DNA from: Limoniibacter endophyticus
Lineage (GTDB): Bacteria > Pseudomonadota > Alphaproteobacteria > Rhizobiales > Rhizobiaceae
NCBI RefSeq assembly: GCF_014652835.1
Contig: NZ_BMZO01000005.1
Span: 1 to 64,000, forward strand
DNA: 64,000 bases
Reading direction: 5' to 3'
In this document: positions 36,373 through 46,778 of the stretch, piece after piece
Numbering within the stretch: position 1 is the first letter of the stretch
Layout of the letters: each line of letters starts with the position of its first letter
Made by a program: the position numbers and the translations under genes
The notes under the pieces: model-generated
The model's database searches: none
The model's input: the letters and a program-made list of their open reading frames with translations, nothing else
What the model was told of the DNA's origin: nothing

Positions 36373-37335
36373 ATGTCGAACGCAGGGTACATGTACCGGC
36401 TTTCGCCGTCGCTCGACTCCTTTCAGGCGACGATGTCGGGGCTTCTTCGGCCCTGCCGCATCAGCCAGAAATCGAGTCGCAGCTACCGCACGGAAGTTTC
36501 GCACGGCCGGATGAAACCGTTTGGTCTGACCGCTATCCGCATCGGCGGCCAGGCGCGGATCGAGGTTGACGCTCATCGCGACATGACGCTGCTGCAAATA
36601 CCTTTGCAGGGCAATTTCATTTCGCGCGATCAGCGAGGTGATGGGTTGCTCTACAGTGCGGGCATCAATGCGCAGCTCGTCGATGCGCATTCCCCGATCG
36701 ACCTGGAATTCCACCCGTCCACGCGTATGCTGATTTTCAATCTCAACGACAGCCAGATAGACATTCTCGGTGGCAAGGCGCTGGTTGAACAGTTCACGCA
36801 TAACAAGCGCGTCATTTCGTTCAACACGGGCGCGGGCAGAGCTTTCTATCATCTGGCCGAATTCGTGATGAAGGAGATCGAGACCGATCGAGAAGCCTTT
36901 TTCGATGGCGGGTTGGCGGATCGGCTTGAGGACAGCTTGCTTGCCTCGCTTGCCGCCGCGCTCGATGCCATGCCTCAGCAGAAGCCGCGCGCCACGGCAG
37001 TACCATGTTATGTGCAGCGGGCCGAACGCTTCATGGCCGACAACCTCGACAAGAATCTCACGCTGGGCGAAATCGTTACCGTAACGGGAGCGAGCGCGCG
37101 TACGCTGCATCGTACCTTTCGCGAAGTGCGTGGCGACACACCACTCGGTGTTCTGAAGACGATGCGGCTTGAGAAAGTGCATGCTGAACTGATCCGAGGC
37201 ACATGTGGCGCAGGCGATATCACGCGCGTCGCGATGCGTTGGGGCTTTAACCATATGGGTCTTTTCGCCGCGGACTACCGTAACCGTTTTGGCATGGCTC
37301 CCTCCGAAACAGTGCGGCGGGCGCGGTCAAGTTAA
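36373..37335 (+). CDS. AraC-family transcriptional regulator
   Basis: A 320-residue activator-type protein. The C-terminal part has the double helix-turn-helix (NLTLGEIVTVTGASARTLHR; then DITRVAMRWGFNHMGLFAADYRNRFG, read as two segments). The N-terminal 200 residues resemble the AraC-binding-like domain of the XylS/benzoate-sensing branch (short motif LLQIPLQGNF). ATG 36373 has GGGGAA upstream; ATG 36358 and a TTG before it are alternatives. It is divergent from the aromatic operon and probably activates it in response to the aromatic substrate. Confidence 0.88.
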   Translation: MSNAGYMYRLSPSLDSFQATMSGLLRPCRISQKSSRSYRTEVSHGRMKPFGLTAIRIGGQARIEVDAHRDMTLLQIPLQGNFISRDQRGDGLLYSAGINAQLVDAHSPIDLEFHPSTRMLIFNLNDSQIDILGGKALVEQFTHNKRVISFNTGAGRAFYHLAEFVMKEIETDREAFFDGGLADRLEDSLLASLAAALDAMPQQKPRATAVPCYVQRAERFMADNLDKNLTLGEIVTVTGASARTLHRTFREVRGDTPLGVLKTMRLEKVHAELIRGTCGAGDITRVAMRWGFNHMGLFAADYRNRFGMAPSETVRRARSS

Positions 37336-37460
37336 CTGCTCCTGATGGAACCGAATTGCGTTATGATGCTTCCTGATCAAGTATGGGGGGATTCTGACCG
37401 GGTAGAAGTCGTCTTAAAATAGCGACGATCTAATTGGTCCTGCTATGTCAGGGGGTTAAA

Positions 37461-39452
37461 TTGTTTTCCAAATTCGTCATCAATCCGCCCGTTTTTTTCG
37501 GCTCTATTGTTATCATCGCGCTGTTTCTCGCCGTGGGTGTTATCATACCCGAACAGGCCGAAGCCATCTTCGGTTCAATTCAGGCTGACATTCTACAGCG
37601 CTTCGGCTGGCTCTATCTTCTCGCGGTCGGCATCTTTTTCTTCGCGGTCGTTATTCTGGCTGTGGGCCGGTTCGGTGATCTGAAGCTCGGGCCGGATGAT
37701 TCCGAGCCCGATTTTGCCTATGTTTCCTGGATGGCAATGCTCTTTGCCGCAGGTATGGGAATCGGCCTCATGTATTTCGCGGTCGGGGAACCAATCACCC
37801 ATTACGCCGTCCCGCCGACCGCCGACCCCATGACGATCGCTGCACAACGCGAGGCGATGAGCGTTACGTTCTTCCATTGGGGCATTCACGCCTGGGCAAT
37901 CTATGCGGTAGTGGGGCTGTCGCTGGCCTATTTCGGCTATCGCTATAATCTGCCACTGACGATACGTTCCGGCCTCTATCCCTTGCTCAAGCATCGCATC
38001 AATGGCTTCTGGGGGCATGTCGTCGATATTGCCGCGGTTTGCGGGACGGTGTTCGGTCTGGCGACCTCGATGGGCTTCGGCGTGCTCCAGATCAGCGCCG
38101 GCATCGAATATCTTCTCGGATACGATGCGAACGTAACGATGCAGGTGGGGCTGATCGCCCTCATCACAGCCGTTGCAACGATCTCCGTCGCAACGGGTGT
38201 CGATAAGGGCGTGCGTATCCTCTCGGAGCTCAATTTGAGCGTTGCGATCCTGCTCATGCTCTTCGTACTTGCAGTGGGCCCCACGTCGCAGCTCTTCCGC
38301 GATTTCGTGCAGAATATCGGTCTTTATCTCGATACGTTCCTGCTGCGCACCTTTAATATCTATGCCTATGAGCCGACGCCCTGGATCGACAGCTGGACGT
38401 TGTTCTATTGGGCCTGGTGGATTTCGTGGTCTCCCTTCGTGGGGATGTTCATCGCGCGTATCTCGCGCGGCCGCACGGTGCGGGAATTCGTGATCGCTGT
38501 GCTCTTCATTCCTGCCGGCTTCACGTTCTTCTGGATGACAGTATTCGGCAACACGGCCATCTTCATTGACCAGACGCAGGCGGCTGGTCAGCTTTCCAGG
38601 GATATTCAGGCAGATATTTCCGTTGGTCTGTTCCAGTTCTTCCAGTATCTGCCGCTTCCGGCGGTCACGTCGACGCTGGCAGTCATTCTCGTGGCAGTGT
38701 TCTTCGTCACGTCGTCGGATTCCGGCTCGCTTGTCATCGATACCATTGCAGCCGGCGGCGAAACGGAAACCAGTGTGATCCAGCGTGTCTTCTGGTGTGT
38801 GATTGAGGGTTTGGTGGCTTCCGTTCTGCTCGTCGCCGGGGGGCTGGCGGCGTTGCAATCGGCAACCATCGCTACAGCATTGCCTTTCACATTCGTCTTG
38901 CTCGTGCTCGTCTGGTCGCTGTTCCAGGGCATGAAGGCGGATGTGGCGCAAAAGTTTGCCAAGTCCACTAATGCGCCACATGCCTATCCGGCCTCAGGCG
39001 TGACCTGGCAACGACGTCTCGCAATGATCGTCAATGCGCCGAAGGCAAAGGACGTCGATCGCTTTATTAATGAGACGGCAGCGCAGGCCTTCGAGAAGGT
39101 GGCGGACGAATTGACCAGGCGTGGACGCCCAACAACGGTGGAACGCGATACGGAAAACGAAACGGTCTACCTGACATCGCCTGCCGAGGATTTCCGCAAT
39201 TTCATCTACGGCGTGCAACGCAAGGAGCACAAGCTTCCCGCCTTCTCGGCATATGAAGCAGCGAAGATGGATCATCGTTACGAAGCCCGCACCTTCTTTT
39301 CGGATGGTTCTCGAGGCTACGATATTATGGGTATGTCGCAGGAGCAGATCATCGCCGATGTTCTCGCGCAGTATGAACGCTATCTGAACATCGTCCGCTC
39401 GAATGATACGACGTTGATGGTTGTGGCGCCGGAGCACTCCGAGCCCCTGTGA
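37461..39452 (+). CDS. BCCT-family transporter (choline/betaine type)
   Basis: A 663-residue secondary transporter with twelve membrane helices. The family signature region [20 protein letters not shown] (near residues 310-330) is intact, with the Trp-rich substrate box. The C-terminal 150 residues are a cytoplasmic domain (from about [13 protein letters not shown]), as in BetT-like choline transporters, where it helps osmotic control. TTG 37461 is preceded by CAGGGGG at good spacing and is preferred to the TTG 27 bases upstream. It stands alone; substrate by family is choline, betaine or carnitine. Confidence 0.92.
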   Translation: MFSKFVINPPVFFGSIVIIALFLAVGVIIPEQAEAIFGSIQADILQRFGWLYLLAVGIFFFAVVILAVGRFGDLKLGPDDSEPDFAYVSWMAMLFAAGMGIGLMYFAVGEPITHYAVPPTADPMTIAAQREAMSVTFFHWGIHAWAIYAVVGLSLAYFGYRYNLPLTIRSGLYPLLKHRINGFWGHVVDIAAVCGTVFGLATSMGFGVLQISAGIEYLLGYDANVTMQVGLIALITAVATISVATGVDKGVRILSELNLSVAILLMLFVLAVGPTSQLFRDFVQNIGLYLDTFLLRTFNIYAYEPTPWIDSWTLFYWAWWISWSPFVGMFIARISRGRTVREFVIAVLFIPAGFTFFWMTVFGNTAIFIDQTQAAGQLSRDIQADISVGLFQFFQYLPLPAVTSTLAVILVAVFFVTSSDSGSLVIDTIAAGGETETSVIQRVFWCVIEGLVASVLLVAGGLAALQSATIATALPFTFVLLVLVWSLFQGMKADVAQKFAKSTNAPHAYPASGVTWQRRLAMIVNAPKAKDVDRFINETAAQAFEKVADELTRRGRPTTVERDTENETVYLTSPAEDFRNFIYGVQRKEHKLPAFSAYEAAKMDHRYEARTFFSDGSRGYDIMGMSQEQIIADVLAQYERYLNIVRSNDTTLMVVAPEHSEPL

Positions 39453-39613
39453 TGATCGGTTGGTTTGGAAATCGCGCCGTCGCGTCGCTGGTTGATGCGG
39501 CGGCTTTCCGTGCCGGTGAGCTGTGGACAGCTCGACGCCCCCAGCCCTGCTTCTTGTTAGCGCTGCCGTTGATCATCTAGAAAAGGTCAGATGAAATCAG
39601 ACGGACATAGCGC

Positions 39614-40756
39614 GTGAAAATCATCCACACCGCCGACCTGCATCTTGGTCGTCAGTTCAACGGTCTCGCGCTTGACGCGGATCATGAGACGATCCTTGAT
39701 CAGATAGTTTCGGCGCTGGTCGATCATCGCGCGGACGCGCTGATTATCGCCGGCGATATTTACGATCGCGCGTCACCCCCGGCTAACGCGGTGCGGCAGT
39801 TCAACGACTTTCTGACGAAGGTTGCATCCGAGACGAAGGCTGCCGTCATCATGATCGCCGGCAATCATGATTCCGGCGACCGGATCGGGTCCATGTCGAT
39901 CATGACGGATACAAACCGGGCACTCATTCGCGGCGTAGTCACGGCGGACGAAAAGCCGCTTGTTCTTGCTGATGCGCATGGCCCGGTGGCATTTTCCGGC
40001 CTGCCCTTCGCCTATGAATACGCCGCCCGCGAATGCTTTGCGGATGAAGCGTTGGAAACGCCGCAAGACGTTCTTGCAGCGCAAGTTGCGGCCGCACGCC
40101 GCAATGTTCCCGCTGGCGCGCGATGGGTTCTTGTCGCCCACGCTTTCGTGGCAGGCGGTTCTGGCAGCGACAGCGAACGTCCCCTGACCAGAGTAGGTGG
40201 CATCGAAACGGTAAGCCCCCAGATTTTCACCGGCGCCCACTACGTTGCACTCGGCCATTTGCACAAGCCGCAATCGGTCGGCTCCCATCACATTCGCTAT
40301 TCCGGCTCGCCATTGGCGTTCGGCTTTGATGAGGCGGATTCCACAAAAGTCATGAAACTCGTGGAAATCGATGCGGCGGGGCAGGTTGCAGTCGAAGAGA
40401 TAGCTTTCAAACCTGCTCGAAAGGTCAGTGTCATGCGAGGAAGACATGCAGAGCTTCTGCTCGGCCGACCCTCGAGCGATTTTGTCAAGGCGATCCTCAC
40501 TGATGATGCACCGGTGATCGATGGCATGAAGCGCCTGCGCGAGGTGTTTCCCAACGCTTGTGAACTTTCCTACGAATGGAGTGAGCGAGCGCCTTCCATC
40601 AAATCCACGGGCGGAGTTGCTCGAGGGGTAGCGGATCCAGTCAACGTTCTCGGCGATTTTCTTGAACTCGTAAGGGCGGAGCGTCTATCGGGATCCGAAC
40701 TGGAAGTCGCAGCAGCAGCACTCGGCCGGCTTCGTCACCAGGAAAATGCCGAATGA
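39614..40756 (+). CDS. sbcD: DNA double-strand-break nuclease subunit SbcD
   Basis: A 380-residue Mre11-type nuclease subunit. The phosphoesterase motifs are in order: HTADLHLG (residues 5-12), AGDIYDR, AGNHDSGDR and GHLHKPQ. Together with SbcC it cuts hairpins and blocked DNA ends. The start is GTG 39614. It overlaps sbcC by four bases, the usual arrangement. Confidence 0.95.
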   Translation: MKIIHTADLHLGRQFNGLALDADHETILDQIVSALVDHRADALIIAGDIYDRASPPANAVRQFNDFLTKVASETKAAVIMIAGNHDSGDRIGSMSIMTDTNRALIRGVVTADEKPLVLADAHGPVAFSGLPFAYEYAARECFADEALETPQDVLAAQVAAARRNVPAGARWVLVAHAFVAGGSGSDSERPLTRVGGIETVSPQIFTGAHYVALGHLHKPQSVGSHHIRYSGSPLAFGFDEADSTKVMKLVEIDAAGQVAVEEIAFKPARKVSVMRGRHAELLLGRPSSDFVKAILTDDAPVIDGMKRLREVFPNACELSYEWSERAPSIKSTGGVARGVADPVNVLGDFLELVRAERLSGSELEVAAAALGRLRHQENAE

Positions 40757-43700
40757 GACCCGTAAGGCTTACCCTTCAGGCATTCGGCCCCTACGCCAAG
40801 CGCGAAGTGATCGATTTTCGTGCCGCCATCGAAGCTGGTCTCTTCGGCATTTACGGCAAGACCGGCTCCGGCAAGTCGACCATCTTCAGCGCCATGACTT
40901 TCGCGCTGTTCGGGCAGCCGGCGAGGTCGGAGCAGGAAACGCTGTCGCTGCGCTCGGATCATGCGGATCCCGGCACGCCAACGGAGATCGAACTTGTGTT
41001 CGAGGTGGGCGGCAAGCGCTTCGTCGTGCTTCGTCGTCCCGACCAGATGCGACCCAAACAGCGCGGCGAAGGTGAGATACGCGACGCGCATGAGGCCTGG
41101 ATCTTCGACGCGACGGGACTGCCTCTGGATGAGATTACAGAAAAACAACGCGGCAAGATCATTGCCGAGAAGAAGGTGCGCGAGGTCGACGCCGCGATCA
41201 GGGACATTCTCGGATACGGGCCGGAGCAGTTTCGTCAGATCGTCCTTCTTCCGCAGGGGCGTTTCGAAACCTTTCTGTCCGCAAAGACAAAAGAAAGGCT
41301 GGAAATACTCCGGGAGCTTTTCGATGTATCGCTGTACCAGAAGCTCATGGCCGATTTGAAGAGCGAGGCCGAAACGGCGGAACGACATGTGCGGACGGAG
41401 CGGGAAATCTGCGCAAGGCGACTTTCCGCCGAGGGGTTCGAGAGCACCGATGCCCTGATCGCCGGCATTGCGGATGCAGAAAAAGAACGTACGCAGCTCT
41501 TTGAACGCGAGGAGCTTGCGCGCAGTGCTTGCATGACGGCTCGCGCGGCGCTGCAACAAGGCCAGAAGCTGGAGGAGAAGTTTGTAACCTGCGAAAGGGC
41601 GCAGAAGATTTTCGCAGACCTTGAGATGCACAAGGATAGGGCCGATGCCCTTGCGGAGCGGGTAGCGCGAGCCGAACGTGCCAGTTCGCTTCTCGATATG
41701 GAGAGCTTCGTCAGCGAAACAGGGCGGGAAGCCGCCGAAGCGGAAAACAAGCTTCAGAACGCCCAGGCAATTGCGGAACAGGCCAGACAGAAAGCCGCGG
41801 CGGCAGGTGAGGCGCTTGAGAGGGAAAATCTCAGGGCCGCCGAGATGGACGAACTCCATCGAAAGATTGATGAACTCACTCGGTTCGGCGAAGCCATCGA
41901 GCGGGCCAAGGGCTGCGCCGATATGGTTCAGAAAGCCGAAACCGCCGAGAAAGAGGCTGTAAACAGGCTGAATGCCGACCTGAAAGAGCTGGCGCTGCGT
42001 CAACAGTCGCGCTTCGAGAGGGGCGAAGGCTTGAAACTCGCACGTCTTTCGGAAACGCGCCGGCGGGAGATCAGTGCGCGCGTCACGAATCTCGTGATGG
42101 CTCAGGTCATGGCTCGAAGCTATGAGAAGGCAGAGCGGGATGTCGCGCAGGCGAGGCAGGAGATCGACGAAAAGTCGCGCTCCTACGACAACGCGGTGCA
42201 AAATGCCGAAGAAGCTCGGGCAAAGCTCGGGGAAGCCGAGCACAATCTTCTTGCCGCGCAGGCGCTTCACCTCGCTTCCAAACTTGAAGATGGAGCACCT
42301 TGCCCGGTTTGCGGAGCGCTGGAACATCCGGCGCCCGCCATCGGGTCTATGGAGAATCCGGGTCTTGAGCGCGCAATCAGCGACGCAAGAACTGCCTGGG
42401 AGGCAGCCGACAAGGCTGTTCAAAGCGTAGCACAACTGTTCGCGGGAGCACGAAGCGTTCTCGCTGAGCGAGAGGGCGTGCTTGCAAATCTTGAACGTCC
42501 TGCCCGGTCCAGCAGAGAACTCACGGAAGATATAGAGACGGAACAACTGGCGCTCGATGGGCTGGGCCCAACGATCGATATAGCCGCGGCAGAAGCCGGA
42601 TATGAAAAATCGGGCGAAGAAGTGACCCGCTGCGAGCACCAGCGCGACGCGCTGCGGGAGGTTCTCGCCGAACGGCGGCAGGAAGCGGCAGCGTTGAGGG
42701 CGCGGCTCGATGAAATGCTTGGTGCCGTTCCGCAGGCGCTGCGCGCGCCCGATGCGCTAACGACGGCCAAGGCACGGGTGTCCAGCGATTTCGCCGCTTT
42801 GCAGGCGGCAAGGGTTGCCGCGGAAAAGGCGGTAAACGAAACGCGTGAGGCAGCTTTCGGGGCGCAGAAGGATAATGAATCCGCGATCGAGACCTTGTCC
42901 GTGTGCCAGGAGCGCCATCGCAGGGCGAAAGAAGCGTTTTACGGCCGTTTGTCTGAAGCGGGCTTTTCCGAGGAGGCGTATCGCGATCTCAAACCAGCGA
43001 TCGCCAACCGCGTGGCTGATCGGGAACGGGTGGAGGAATATCGACGCAAGCTCGAAAACGCCAGGGAGGTCGCGATCGTGGCCGCAGCCGAAGTAGAAGT
43101 ACTGGAGCGACCCGACATAAAGTTTCTTGCCGAGACCAGCCGCACAGCCGAGGAAAACCTACTGGAGGTGACGCGGCAACACATAGCTGCGGAGAGCCGC
43201 GTGGATCATTTGACCCGGTTGCGCGATAGTCTGGCGGAGAATTTGCGTCGTCTCGACGAGGCTGAAGCCGCTTCCGGCCCTCTGCGCGCTCTTGCAGCCT
43301 TGGTGAATGGCAACAATCCGCAAAAGCTGAGTCTGGAAACCTTCGCGATCGGCGCCATGTTCGATCAAGTGCTCGAGGCAGCAAATCTGCGGCTCGGACC
43401 CATGACGGCAGAGCGTTATCGTTTGGAACGGGATATTGAAGGCGGGCGCGGCAGTCGTGGCCTTGGCATCCAGGTTTTCGATATGCACACCGGCAAGTCC
43501 CGATCCACCACGACCCTTTCCGGCGGGGAGACATTTATCGCAGCGTTGGCGCTGGCGCTCGGCCTGGCCGATGTGGTCGAGAGTGCGAGCGGCAAGGTTC
43601 GGCTCGATACGATCTTCATCGACGAGGGGTTTGGCAGCCTCGACACTGAAAACGGATCGGGCACGCTCGATCAGGTGCTGCAGATTTTGAACAAGCTCGT

Positions 43701-43824
43701 CAGCCAGAACCGTGCGGTCGGTCTCATTTCACATGTCACGCTGGTACAGGAGGCCATCCCGAACGGCTTCTATGTCAATAATGGTGCGGGCGGTGGCCGG
43801 GTTGAGGAGCGGGGGCTGAACTGA
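40753..43824 (+). CDS. sbcC: DNA double-strand-break ATPase subunit SbcC
   Basis: A 1023-residue Rad50-type ATPase. Walker A GKTGSGKST is near residues 36-44, two long coiled-coil arms follow, and the zinc hook CPVC is at 517-520, about half-way. The signature LSGGETFIAALALALGLAD and Walker B DTIFIDEGFGSLD are near the C-terminus. The ATG overlaps the sbcD stop. With SbcD it processes hairpin-forming DNA. The complete hook and both ATPase halves indicate a working gene. Confidence 0.95.
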   Translation: MRPVRLTLQAFGPYAKREVIDFRAAIEAGLFGIYGKTGSGKSTIFSAMTFALFGQPARSEQETLSLRSDHADPGTPTEIELVFEVGGKRFVVLRRPDQMRPKQRGEGEIRDAHEAWIFDATGLPLDEITEKQRGKIIAEKKVREVDAAIRDILGYGPEQFRQIVLLPQGRFETFLSAKTKERLEILRELFDVSLYQKLMADLKSEAETAERHVRTEREICARRLSAEGFESTDALIAGIADAEKERTQLFEREELARSACMTARAALQQGQKLEEKFVTCERAQKIFADLEMHKDRADALAERVARAERASSLLDMESFVSETGREAAEAENKLQNAQAIAEQARQKAAAAGEALERENLRAAEMDELHRKIDELTRFGEAIERAKGCADMVQKAETAEKEAVNRLNADLKELALRQQSRFERGEGLKLARLSETRRREISARVTNLVMAQVMARSYEKAERDVAQARQEIDEKSRSYDNAVQNAEEARAKLGEAEHNLLAAQALHLASKLEDGAPCPVCGALEHPAPAIGSMENPGLERAISDARTAWEAADKAVQSVAQLFAGARSVLAEREGVLANLERPARSSRELTEDIETEQLALDGLGPTIDIAAAEAGYEKSGEEVTRCEHQRDALREVLAERRQEAAALRARLDEMLGAVPQALRAPDALTTAKARVSSDFAALQAARVAAEKAVNETREAAFGAQKDNESAIETLSVCQERHRRAKEAFYGRLSEAGFSEEAYRDLKPAIANRVADRERVEEYRRKLENAREVAIVAAAEVEVLERPDIKFLAETSRTAEENLLEVTRQHIAAESRVDHLTRLRDSLAENLRRLDEAEAASGPLRALAALVNGNNPQKLSLETFAIGAMFDQVLEAANLRLGPMTAERYRLERDIEGGRGSRGLGIQVFDMHTGKSRSTTTLSGGETFIAALALALGLADVVESASGKVRLDTIFIDEGFGSLDTENGSGTLDQVLQILNKLVSQNRAVGLISHVTLVQEAIPNGFYVNNGAGGGRVEERGLN

Positions 43825-43897
43825 CGCGTGAACGAGGCGGCGTGAGGAGCGACAAGACAGCTCTTCAACGGAGACGGGGCTGTGCTGAATGAAAAGG

Positions 43898-44707
43898 TCA
43901 GATCACCTTGCGCCTGATCGCAGCGGAAATTTGTTCAAAGCCAACGACGACGACGAGAATAACCAGGATGATGGTGAGAGCCTGATCGAAGCGGAAGAGG
44001 CGCATGGCAGTGGACAGTTCCACGCCAATGCCGCCAGCGCCGACAAGACCGAGAGTGACAGCGGAGCGTATTGCCTTTTCGACGGAAAAGAGGCTTGTTG
44101 CAGTCATGGAAGCGAGCGTTTCCGGTAAAATCGCCCCCATGATGATGGACGAGCGCGAGGCGCCGGTCGAGGTCAGGCCCTCGGTTGGCCCCTTCTGAAC
44201 TTCCTCGATGCGTTCGGCAAAGAAGCGGGCGCAAAAGCCGATCGTATCGACGACGATGGCGAGAATTCCGGCAAGCGGACCAAGACCCACGGCCACCACG
44301 AAGATCAGCGCCCAGATGAGATCCGGTACCGTCCGCATGACAGCGACGGCGAGCTTCACGGCATTGCGCAGCCAGCCGATCCCACAGGTGTTGCGCGCCG
44401 TCAGGATTGCAAAGGGCACGCTGAGGATGACGCCGAAAGTGACGCCGACGATAGCCATGTTGAGCGTTTCCAGCATGGCCTTGGCAATAATATCGAGGCG
44501 CGACAGGTCCGGCGGGAAGGCCAGCGACAGGAAACGCCAGAGGTTGGTGGCACCGCGCCAGATGCGTTCGGGAGTAAGCTCGGCCGCTGCAATGCCTTGA
44601 ACGAGAAAGGCAAGGAAAGCGATCAGTATCAGCCAGGCGCCGATTGACGGAGAACGGAAGCGGGCGGGCAAAGAGGGACGTTCGGGATGAATGACGGACA
44701 TGCTCAT
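43898..44707 (-). CDS. phnE: Phosphonate-type ABC transporter permease (PhnE-like)
   Basis: A 269-residue permease with an N-terminal helix and about five more. The PhnE-type interaction loop EGLTSTGASRSSIIMGAILPE is near residues 175-195, and AGGIGVELSTAMRLFRFDQ follows. It overlaps the ATPase gene by four bases. It belongs to a PhnD-PhnC-PhnE operon with no C-P lyase genes nearby, so phosphite, hypophosphite, or a phosphonate used elsewhere are all possible substrates. Confidence 0.88.
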   Translation of the reverse strand: MSMSVIHPERPSLPARFRSPSIGAWLILIAFLAFLVQGIAAAELTPERIWRGATNLWRFLSLAFPPDLSRLDIIAKAMLETLNMAIVGVTFGVILSVPFAILTARNTCGIGWLRNAVKLAVAVMRTVPDLIWALIFVVAVGLGPLAGILAIVVDTIGFCARFFAERIEEVQKGPTEGLTSTGASRSSIIMGAILPETLASMTATSLFSVEKAIRSAVTLGLVGAGGIGVELSTAMRLFRFDQALTIILVILVVVVGFEQISAAIRRKVI

Positions 44708-45498
44708 GCCTCCGCGGGTTCGAGTGAGGGGGCACGAAGAGGCAGGGCATCGACCCGCGCCTGACCGTGATACAGCTCGTTCAGTTCGTCACGCGAGAAG
44801 CTTTTGCCGGGTCCGTCGAGATGAACCTTGCCGGCCTTCATGCCGACGATCCGCTGGCCGAACTCGATGGCAAGGTCGAGCTGATGCAGCGTACAAAGCA
44901 CCGTGAGGCCGCGCTCGCTGACGACCTCCCAGAGCAACTCAAGCACTTCGCGCCCGGCCTTCGGATCGAGACTCGCAATGGGTTCGTCGGCAATCACGAT
45001 GGCCGGATCCTGCATCAGCATACGGGCTATCGCTACGCGCTGTTGTTGACCGCCGGAAAGCTGCGAGGCCCGGAAGGCCGCCTTGTCGGCCAGGCCGACG
45101 CGTTCAAGACAGGCCATTGCGCGGTCGCGTTCGGCGGCTGGCGCCAGAAGATTGAGCGAGCCGGCCCAGGACCGCCTTCCCAGCGCGCCGAAAAGTACGT
45201 TCTGGAACACGCTGATATTAGGCACGAGGTTGAACTGCTGAAAGACGTAGCCGACGTGCCGGCGTAGATCGCGCAGCCCCTTGCCGTGCAATGTCTCAGT
45301 GGCCTGGCCTTCTATGGTGATCGTGCCTCTGTCATGCGTTTCCAGCCGGTTGAGGCACCGCATGAAGGTGGATTTGCCGCAACCATTGGCGCCAAGCAAT
45401 ACAACGCCCTCACCGGATCGAATGGAAAGGTCTATGCCGCGCAGCACATGCAGCGCGCCAAAATATTTCTGAACACCCTTCGCTTCAATGGCGAGCAT
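44704..45498 (-). CDS. phnC: Phosphonate-type ABC transporter ATPase (PhnC-like)
   Basis: A 264-residue ATPase. Walker A GANGCGKST, Q-loop VFQQFNLVPN, signature [14 protein letters not shown] and Walker B IVIADEPIASLDP match the PhnC subfamily. It is second in the operon, 75 bases after the binding-protein gene, and overlaps the permease gene. Confidence 0.92.
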   Translation of the reverse strand: MLAIEAKGVQKYFGALHVLRGIDLSIRSGEGVVLLGANGCGKSTFMRCLNRLETHDRGTITIEGQATETLHGKGLRDLRRHVGYVFQQFNLVPNISVFQNVLFGALGRRSWAGSLNLLAPAAERDRAMACLERVGLADKAAFRASQLSGGQQQRVAIARMLMQDPAIVIADEPIASLDPKAGREVLELLWEVVSERGLTVLCTLHQLDLAIEFGQRIVGMKAGKVHLDGPGKSFSRDELNELYHGQARVDALPLRAPSLEPAEA

Positions 45499-45573
45499 CT
45501 TTATCCCCTTATGGAGAAACCGGCCGCAAGATCGCTCCTGCGTCCGGTCGTTTGTATGAAAGCCTAATGCCGC

Positions 45574-46464
45574 TTAGTTCAGCGGGATTCTGGCTGCGGC
45601 ATAGGCCTGTCGCACGATGTCGTAGTCGGCGGGCGTCAGGTCGAAGGTCAGGCTGGCATCCTTGTCGAGGAACTTGTCCTGATTTTCCGGTGTCTCGATG
45701 AGAGCGGCCCAGAGCGCATCCTTGTTGGCTTCGAGTGTGGCCCGGAGCGCAGTTTTGCATTCGGCAGGCAGACCGGCACGCAGGATGACCGGATCGCCCG
45801 GCAGGATTTCCGACTTAGCGATGGTTCGGTACTTGCCGTTCGGATCGAGCTCGGCAATGTCTTCAATGTCCGAATTGCCCCCGCCGAGCACGTCCACATC
45901 GCCATTGACAAGGGCTGCCGCACGAACATCGCCTGCCATGACGATCTGGAGATCCTTGTCCATGTCATAGCCGGCTTCAACGAGCATCTGGCTCGGGAAG
46001 ATGTGGCCGGAAGTCGAACCGACGTCCTTGAGCGCGACTTTCTTGCCCTTGATATCGGCAAGTGACTGGATCGGGCTCTCGTCCTTGACGAAGAAGCTGG
46101 TGCCGTAATGCGGGCGCAGGATTGCGAAGAGGATTTCCGGCTTCTCTTCCTTCAGCATGTCGGAGAAGAGAACGAATTCCGACGGGCCGGCAAAAACGAG
46201 ATCGACTTCGCCGAATTGAAGTGCGGTGCCAGCCGCGGTGCGGTTGGACAGGCCGTAGAGCGCGATCTTCACGCCGGCGATTTCCTCAAACTTCCTGGCG
46301 AACGGGCCGAAAGACTCTTCAAGGCCGGACATGCCTTCAATGCCGGTATCAGCCATTTTCAGGGTAGCTGGACAGACATCTTTCGGAGCCTGTGCAAGCG
46401 CCGGGCCGGCAAAAAGAGCGGTGGTTGCAGCAAGTGCCGCTGCAAGGGTGATTTTCTTCAGCAT
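45574..46464 (-). CDS. phnD: Phosphonate-type ABC substrate-binding protein (PhnD-like)
   Basis: A 296-residue periplasmic protein. The signal peptide (about 24 residues) ends ALAQ. The PhnD-like features are LQFGEVDLVFAGPSEF, the SLADIKGKKVALKDVGSTSGHIFPS region (positions about 129-153) and a binding loop at VALKDVGSTSGH. It is the first gene of the transporter operon. The ligand may be phosphonate, phosphite or a related anion. Confidence 0.9.
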   Translation of the reverse strand: MLKKITLAAALAATTALFAGPALAQAPKDVCPATLKMADTGIEGMSGLEESFGPFARKFEEIAGVKIALYGLSNRTAAGTALQFGEVDLVFAGPSEFVLFSDMLKEEKPEILFAILRPHYGTSFFVKDESPIQSLADIKGKKVALKDVGSTSGHIFPSQMLVEAGYDMDKDLQIVMAGDVRAAALVNGDVDVLGGGNSDIEDIAELDPNGKYRTIAKSEILPGDPVILRAGLPAECKTALRATLEANKDALWAALIETPENQDKFLDKDASLTFDLTPADYDIVRQAYAAARIPLN

Positions 46465-46778
46465 GGATTTCCCCCGAAATCGAAGAGTGAGTTCAGTTCG
46501 TTTTTCACGCCTATGTTACGGGGATATGTCAGCTTGCCGGGGATGGATGAAAGAATGGTGGCATTAACCGTTTTGTGAATGAGCAGTGGATGCGCAGCAA
46601 ATCTGAGGAGGTTCTCTATAAATTCGTGCTAATTTAATATTTACGTAACAATTGGACCCTAAATCTGGGTTCATGCAGAGTGGGAGTCAGATGCAAAGCG
46701 CTGACAGGCATGACGCCGCCTCGCTCTCCCGGCAGCCCGGGATGATCAAGCAAACTGATCATTAAAGGATATGCTCCC
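46465..46778. promoter_or_regulatory. Flagellin upstream region with 5'-UTR hairpin
   Basis: This 314-base gap separates the divergent phnD and flagellin genes. No ORF of note is present. Just before the flagellin ribosome site (AAAGGA), ATGATCA (46742-46748) pairs with TGATCAT (46756-46762) across a 7-base loop. In alphaproteobacteria flagellin mRNA is controlled in its leader by FlbT, so this hairpin is a candidate target. An AT-rich block at about 46615-46660 may hold the promoter. Confidence 0.4.

Noticed and set aside
37593-38981. 462-codon minus-strand ORF opposite the BCCT gene
   Set aside because: It is highly charged, with no domain, and lies opposite a clear membrane transporter.
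40735-42639. 634-codon minus-strand ORF opposite sbcC
   Set aside because: The sbcC motifs are complete on the plus strand, and this frame has none.
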